A stretch of DNA of 64,000 nt from assembly GCA_009809945.1 (NCBI GenBank), contig WTPW01000795.1:90744-154743 (forward strand). The letters run 5' to 3'. Both the position numbers and the translations under genes were made by a program. Shown here piece after piece: positions 57,656 to 64,000 of the stretch; position 1 is the first letter of the stretch, and each line of letters begins with the position of its first letter. The notes under the pieces are model-generated. The model had not been told where the DNA came from. It made no database searches and saw only the letters and a list, made by a program, of their open reading frames with translations. Origin of the DNA: Gigaspora margarita (Eukaryota; Glomeromycota; Glomeromycetes; Diversisporales; Gigasporaceae).

Positions 57656-59115
57656 CTAACAAAATATTATTTGTTTATTCTTATAAAGAACAAATAGTGA
57701 AACTCCTGGGTGCACCATATCACGATTTTGTGATATTATCTCGATCACTGATTGAAATTCAGATTCATCATCAAATGTTTTTGTTGTCAAATCTGAGATA
57801 ATGATAAATGTTCTGGTTCTTCCAAAATTCACAATGCATGAATAATCGATACCATAATATTTGATTTGGTAATCGTGAGAAGTATTATTTTCATCTTCTT
57901 GGTAGTATATTGAACAACTCTTTCAAACTTAAACCTTTTTTGTGAATTCACAAAAAAATCCTTGCTATCGACTAGAGTTAACACTTCTATCTGGATTTAT
58001 ATATCTGGATATATACTATGTCATGTGATATAATGTGACATAGTGTTTTTATATTCGGATATAAATAAATCCTGATTTAAATTTATATCTGGATATATAC
58101 TAAAATAAAACTGGATTAATCCGGATATAAAAATATATTCAGATAGAGGTATTAATTCTACTATTGACTCTTTCAGAATTTTGCTCAATTTGTTCAATTT
58201 CTATTAAATTCTGACTCAGATGTTGGTCATCTTTGGTAAGTTCTGAAACGATGTTGGAAGACTCATTAGCATAGAAAATATTATCATTTGTCTCAACAAA
58301 ATTTCAAATATGTTCTGTGGATTTCCACATGGAATAATAGAACCAAACATTTTTACTTGGAAACATCTGTAGATGTTCTCAGAAAATTATTGAATTATTC
58401 ATTATAATATTTTGGTTCATTCTTTTCTGACCAAAAGTGAACTATCACAAAAAAGGCTTTCATTGAATGCTCCAATGGTTGAAGGCATGAAAAGGCTGTC
58501 TGAAAGCAGGCATGGAATTCTATGAATCTTGTTCAAGGTGTGGTAAGCTTGACATCTTCCTATCTAACATTTGTTAGCTTTCCTAGAAAATTCATCTTTG
58601 TTATTATAATTTTCTATTTTTTTTTTATAAGATTTAAAAGATAAATACAAACTTGATATAAAGGTGCTTTAAATATATTTTTTCAAATAATAGAAAATGT
58701 GTTCATTTTATAAATTAGAAAATCATTTGATTTTATCTTGTGATAATAATGAATTTCTATATACATGATCACATGCAATAAGGATTATTCGCTAAATCTA
58801 TGGACAGACTAGCAAATTCATGTGGTACTAATAACTTACATGCTTTGCACTGTCCTTAAGAACCATCCATAGATTATACTCTTTTCTTGGTGTGTTTATA
58901 TAACTGATAAGCGTGAGAATAAGAAATGGCATCCTTATGCAGATAACCTCTTCTTTGTTTTCCAAGAATGCAAAATATTTCTGTTTGAACTGCTATTTAT
59001 TATCCCTATACTTGATTAATATCATGCTATTATACTTTGTGAATTCACATTCTGTTTTATATTTACAGTCTGTGTAAAAAGGGAAGTCACTTTTATATTT
59101 TTTAGACCCCTTGAA
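57656..59115 (-). pseudogene. Relic of an unidentified protein in a repeated unit
   Basis: On the minus strand, coding-like pieces in order: 59115-58880 with CKYKTECEFTKYNSMILIKY and FAFLENKEEV; 58310-58170 with NESSNIVSELTKDDQHLSQN and LIEIEQIEQNSERV; 57960-57656 with FVNSQKRFKFERVV, YQIKYYGIDYSCIVNFGRTR and FEDE/DDESEFQSVIEII, ending at a TAG. Composition (mixed charged and aliphatic residues, few repeats) is protein-like, and the last piece is open for about 80 codons. A second copy exists at 63470-63800 with many conservative changes. I do not recognise the family. A MITE (57984-58148) interrupts it. Confidence 0.45.
57984..58148. mobile_element. Small MITE with TATCTGGATATA words
   Basis: Left ACTTCTATCTGGATTTATAT and, inverted, ACCTCTATCTGAATATATTT; the centre has TATGTCATGTGATATAATGT, near self-complementary (TGACATAG). 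A sister copy occupies about 63835-64000. Confidence 0.65.
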
Positions 59116-59460
59116 AAATATTTGTTATACTAGACTTTTTTCTATTGTCTTTGCACCAAATATTATATTTTATCTTTTTTTTTCAAGCAATCAAAAAGAG
59201 TTTGAGGATACTGGATTCTATAATGCTTAACTTCATTTGATTTTTGTCTAGATTCAATAAACACACATAAAAGATTATATCTTACCCAACAATACATAGC
59301 ATGAAACACATGTTTTTACATTTCTAAAATTGTAATACAATATATAATAAAGTCTTCAAAAAAAGGTTCAACATTAAGAGGTATCTTTTGGTTTATAACA
59401 AGAAACTCCAATTATTTTCTTTACCATGTTTTGATGAGAAAGCAATGCGATAGCATTAAT
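59116..59460. other. AT-rich stretch without recognised gene
   Basis: Nothing supported. Confidence 0.35.
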
Positions 59461-60310
59461 TGATGATCCGCCTATCAACTAAAAAGTAACAAAATGTGGT
59501 GTGCTTTCATCTAAAATGTTTTTCTTATTAAGTTAATAATATATGACCACTAAGTGAAAGTTGTAGAGCTCATTGAGATGCATCTAATTGTGGTTAGATC
59601 ATCCAAATTGGCCCAGTGGATGGTGAAATATCATCAAAAAATGATTGGTCAACTATATAAAATCCCATGACACAGATTACATATGAAAATTACTATAGGC
59701 AAAATGTAGCGTGTTTCTATTTTAAATATTTTTCTTACTAAGTTAACAATACATATCCACTAATTGAAAGTTGTAGATCTCATCAAAATGTATCTAACAG
59801 TGGTTAGAGTATCCAAATCAGCCCAGTGGATGGTAAAATATTATCAAAAAATGATTGGCTGACTATATAAAATCTCTATGTAAACAACCATTGTTTACAT
59901 AGTGATTTTATATAGTCGGCCAACCATTTTTTAATGATATCTCACTATCCAATAGGCTAATTTGGATGATCTAACCACTATTAGATGTGCTTTGATGAGC
60001 TCAACAAATTTTAATTAGTGATATGTATCATTAACTTAGTAAAAAAATTTTAGATAAAAGTACTCTACATTTCGCCTATAGTGATTTTCATAGGTAATCT
60101 GCATCACAGGATTTTATATAGTCAGCTAATCGTTTTGTGACAATATCTCACTATCCACTAGGCTGATTTTGAATGATCTACTATTAGATGCATCTCAATG
60201 AGCTCTACAACTTTCAATTAGTGGTCATATATCATTAACTTAATAAGAAAAAAATGTTAGATGGAAGCACACCACATTTCATCACTCTCCAATTGATAGA
60301 TGGATTATCA
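59461..60310. mobile_element. 850-bp four-part palindrome
   Basis: Ends TGATGATCCGCCTATCAACT and, inverted, TGATAATCCATCTATCAATT. The left half contains two direct, diverged units (59500-59690 and 59700-59885), each with TTGTAGAGCTCATTGAGATG or its variant, TGGTTAGATCATCCAAAT and GCCCAGTGGATGGT. The right half is the same two units inverted. The centre is TGTAAACAACCATTGTTTACA. The inner words resemble module M. Confidence 0.8.
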
Positions 60311-60879
60311 ATTAAAAAATCTTTACATATATTATGCAAAAAGAGAACCTGATCAACTCATTTATTGTTTGTAACAGAAAAAGATCCTATGTGAATTTTT
60401 TGATGATTTGTTACAGGATTTCAAATGGTCCTGCTTTGCTCTGTAAAAAAAATTCTATAATCTTGAGCAAATACTACTGCTCTTTTTAGTCTACTATATC
60501 TAAAATAGGCTGCTTAAATTGTTTGTGTCCTTGGGATGCTTTATAATCTAATAATGCTATGAAAATGTTTCTTTAAATAACTTCTTGCACTTTTAATTAT
60601 GCACATTCTTGCAAGTGGCTATTATATGAGAAAACCCATAATTTATATTTTTGCTTAAAATCTAGTTTAACTGTTCTCCTCTTGTAATAATATATACAAT
60701 AATCATTATTCATATTCTTTTTTGCACTTAAATTAAGTTGCTATCATCTATATTATAGTTTTTCAGCTAATGTTTTACTTCTGTTACTGTAAAAGTCACT
60801 TGTAATCCTTAATTTTCTCGTGCTTGCTACTGTTCTACTAGCTATTACAAGTATCAATTTTACTTTTTTTTTGCCTTTG
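60311..60879. other. AT-rich stretch without recognised gene
   Basis: Nothing supported. Confidence 0.35.
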
Positions 60880-61850
60880 CAGTGGTCTTTTCTGTCTATC
60901 CATTCATCCATTTCTCTTTTAATATCTTGATTTTAGATTTAATACTATTTTGTAGCACTTTACTACTTTTTAAATAATGCTTTGTTCTTATACTTGTTGG
61001 TTGCTAGGTTGTATAGATTTTGCTTAATACTTGTTTACTGCTTCCCTAACATTTATTTAGTTTGATTTGGTTTAGTTGTTAAGTCTTCTGTGCTTTTTCT
61101 ACTTTTTAGTCTATTTGTTCTATTAATGGGGTTTCAATTCTTACTTTTTCTTTGGTTTTTCTCCTTATTAAGTTCGCTATTATTAATTTTAATATCTCCT
61201 TTGCTATAAATAATAACATGATGCTTTTTTTAATAATTCGTTAGTATCTATCTCATAAACCAGAGTCATAAGAAGTCAGTGGCTTTCAAGAGATGATGGA
61301 TATTTATTTGTTCCTGTTCTTTCTACTTGAATGCCTATTAATTTCTTCTCGAGTAATAGTCCAAATTTGTTGGGATGGTTAGATAAGGCAAAGAATTTAA
61401 AAAGAAAAGCATATTTTAAAAATAAAAAGTATTTCAGAAACCTTAATTATATTTCAAAATGTTGAAATCAGAAAATAAAATTGTATTTGATGAATGAAGA
61501 TAGTAGAATCATGCTGTTGCTGTGTGTATAAAATCTATTCTTTCTTTTGTCAAGTTTCATAACTTTTCTTTAATTGGCTTAAATCTTCTGTTAGTACTAC
61601 TTAGATTAAAATGGTACCTATGTCCTCTATTCCTTATTTATTATTTAATCAGTATGCATTTTCAGTTTCTCTAATTAAAATATTCTTTGGCTTTTCCACT
61701 TTGGCTATCAGTATATCATCCCTTAATCCTGCTATTAATTGGCTCTTCATTAAGTTGGTTGTTGTGAGTTTCAATATATTTTTTCCATTATCTTTACATC
61801 ATATATTATATATATATATATATATATTTTTTTGATAAACTCTAAAAATT
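60880..61850 (-). pseudogene. Very degraded coding relic
   Basis: Minus-strand pieces such as KEILKLIIANLIRRKTKEK (about 61220-61160) and KYIETHNNQLNEEPINSRIK (about 61780-61720) have protein-like composition but are broken by many stops. Probably transposon-derived; family unknown. Confidence 0.25.
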
Positions 61851-62271
61851 TTAAAAAATTCATTAGCTTAGAAAATATTATTGTTCATCTCAACAAGATT
61901 TGACATGTGGAACAATAAAACTGAACATAGTCACTTGGAATTGTCAGTAGATACTTTTCAAGAAATTTATTGAATTATTTATTGTAAGATCTTGGTTCAT
62001 GCTTGAGTTTAAATTTTTTTTAAGAGGACCAGGTATATCATAAAATTATCTGATATGTAACCCAGATCTGTCTGAACAAACCAGAGTGAGATGACTAAGA
62101 CAAACCCATAAAAACTATAAAAACAGCTATCTAATTGGTCTTGGTTCACTAAGTAAAAGTGTCAGAATGTGATTTTGCTTTATATAAACTACTTTTTCTA
62201 TAACCCTAACTCTAACTCTAATATAAATTGATTTAATTAAAAATCAGAAAAATTGGGTAATCTCATAATGA

Positions 62272-62467
62272 ACTAGGACCCTGAGCTATTGATAAAATAG
62301 GCCAGAAAAAAACAAAAAAGAAAGTTTTGGTAGAAAATCACCAAATATTGCATTTTTAAATAGTAAATTTTGCAAATTTTGGTCAAAAATAAGCATTTTT
62401 GAGCCAAATTTTGTATAAAAATAAGCAAACTAGTCACTAACCTATTTATATATAGCTCAGGATCCTG
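62272..62467. mobile_element. Possible MITE
   Basis: GGACCCTGAGCTAT on the left and ATAGCTCAGGATCC on the right, enclosing AAATTTTGCAAATTTTGG-type inverted words. No TSD fixed. Confidence 0.5.
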
Positions 62468-62644
62468 ATGTACCTGGCTTTAGCTATTAAAAAAATGTAT
62501 TTATTTACAAATTAAGAAATTATTTGATTTTATCTTGTAAAATCAATGAATTTCTATATGTTTTCTTCTACAGAACCTTTGCATTTTTTATATACTCAAT
62601 TAGGTTAAATAAGGATTATTTGCTTTAAACCCCTTTTTTTGGTC

Positions 62645-62983
62645 CTGCAAGGAGTCTAGACACTTTTGCAGTAACATGACCATCATGTGATGTGGCGTAT
62701 TCAGATTAACTTTTTGGTATTATTGTTAAGATTTGGGTTAGAGTTGTGTATATAGCCTTAGAAGGCCATTATTTATATATATATAATTGAATTTTAGACA
62801 TTTTATGTAATTTTTAAGGCTGATTTAAATACTAGTTTTTGAGTATCTTTACTCTTTTCTCTTTTTTTCTTCTTGTACACATGTTTTGTTTGATATTAGA
62901 CTGATCTGGAACAATCAAAATTTACATTCTCTAATTTATGCACCATGTCATGTTACTACAAAGTGTCTAGACCCCTGGTGCAG
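62645..62983. mobile_element. Possible MITE
   Basis: Left AGTCTAGACACTTTTGCAGT then AACATGAC; the right end, inverted, GGTCTAGACACTTTGTAGT then AACATGAC. The outer edge is CTGCA...TGCAG. No TSD fixed. Confidence 0.55.
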
Positions 62984-63221
62984 TTCCTTTCCCTGGTGTG
63001 TTTATATAATCTGCATTGGAATGCAGGTAACTTCTTCTTTGTTCTCCATAAGTGCAAAATATTTTTGTTTAAACTGTCATTTATCCTCCCCATGTTTGAT
63101 TAATATCATATTGGTATACTTTGCAAATTCATATTCCATATCCTTGTTTCTTTTGTGTTGGTATTGGTATCTCCATCTTGGCCAGAAAAATATTTTTCTG
63201 TTTTATATTTATAGTCAGTAT

Positions 63222-64000
63222 AAANAAAAAAAAAAAAAAAAGTGCATTAGCACATATATAGTGAAGAGCATCAACCTTTAAGATGGTTTGGAAAAGCCTG
63301 AAACATGGACTCCAGAAACTGATCAAGGTGTGTACAGCTAGGAGTATTCCTTTTACCACCCTCACTGCTACTTTCCCTCAAAACCTACCTTAGCAAATTC
63401 ATCAAAAAAGAATCACAAATACTCTTTAGCCTGCAAATATTTAATGCAAGTAGAAATCTAACAAAATATTATTTGCTTTATTCTTATAAAAAACAAATAG
63501 CAAAACTCCTAGGAACACCATATCATGATTTTGTAATATTATTTTGATTACTAGTTGAAATTCAGATTCATTATTGAATGTTTTTGTTGTCAAATCTGAG
63601 ATAACGAAAAATGTTCTGGTTCTTCAAAAATTTACGAAGCATAAATAATCAATACTATAATAGTTGATTTGGTAATCTTGAGAAGTATTATTTTTATCTT
63701 CAAACTGAACCTTGGTAGTAACAACTCTTTCAAACTTAAACCTTTTTTGTGAATTTATAAAAAAATCCTTGCAAACTTAAACCTTTTTTGTGAATTTATG
63801 AAAAAATCCTTGCTATCGACTAGAGTAAATATTCTATTTGAATTTATATATCCGGATATATACTATGTCATGTGATATAATATGACATAGTATTTTTATA
63901 TCCAGATATAAATAAATCCATATTTAAATTTATATCTGAATATATACTATGATAAAACTGGATTAATCTAGATACAAAAAATATATCTGGATAGAGGTAT
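63222..64000 (-). pseudogene. Third copy of the long repeated unit, cut by the window edge
   Basis: Matches 57424-58146 closely in the same orientation. The minus strand keeps KRFKFERVV, YQINYYSIDYLCFVNF and FNNESEFQLVIKII, i.e. the end of the unidentified protein. A 47-bp direct duplication (AAACCTTTTTTGTGAATTTA, about 63737-63835) is specific to this copy. A MITE like 57984-58148 begins near 63835. Confidence 0.55.

Larger units (their letters stand above)
61860..63220 (-). pseudogene. Second copy of the long repeated unit
   Basis: 61860-62010 matches 58265-58440 and 62490-63220 matches 58690-59120, in the same order and orientation, with insertions between (62272-62467 and 62645-62983). 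It keeps FKQKYFALMENKEEV near 63060, parallel to FKQKYFAFLENKEEV at the first copy, but in more broken frames. Confidence 0.5.

Overview
The window is strongly A+T-rich eukaryotic DNA with almost no intact genes and a very high density of transposon debris. The kinase and Sel1-repeat (SLR) gene types, spliceosomal introns with GTAAGT or GTATTT donors, short TTAGGG-type telomeric tracts and the repeat style all point to an arbuscular mycorrhizal fungus of the Rhizophagus (Glomeromycotina) kind. That assignment is inference from gene style, not from a database match.

Layout. 1-39 kb is a repeat graveyard: a gag relic (1-480), a LINE relic (9.1-10.0 kb), a pogo/Tigger-like transposase pseudogene (18.7-20.6 kb), a tRNA-derived SINE (27.3-28.0 kb), a nearly intact minus-strand LTR retrotransposon carrying gag but no visible polymerase (29.6-33.6 kb), and many palindromic non-autonomous DNA transposons. 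Several of these have readable target-site duplications (TSDs): TA, TAA, 8 bp and 10 bp. Several are nested inside each other.

39-54 kb is the gene-bearing part. A plus-strand gene (39635-41861) encodes Sel1 repeats followed by a TKL-type protein kinase. A larger minus-strand locus (43569-48632) reads TPR repeats, then about 23 Sel1 repeats, then a kinase, and is broken by many one-base frameshifts and by a small TAA-flanked transposon. A second minus-strand SLR/kinase fragment (49287-50282) has a degenerate ATP loop, and a plus-strand kinase fragment (53324-53607) lies beyond it; both are cut in the equivalent intron by related repeat DNA. These genes look like members of one expanding and decaying signalling family; SLR and TPR arrays are protein-protein interaction scaffolds and the kinase is the output domain.

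54-64 kb is again repeats: TIR elements, an 850-bp four-part palindrome (59461-60310), and repeated copies of a long unit whose minus strand keeps traces of an unidentified protein.

The most unusual feature of the window is a roughly 120-bp module (core near GTCTCACTGAGACGA) found at least 14 times, in paired direct and inverted arrangements, inside elements that have different termini. A second is an array of four roughly 320-bp units (51651-52945), each of which can fold into long hairpins.
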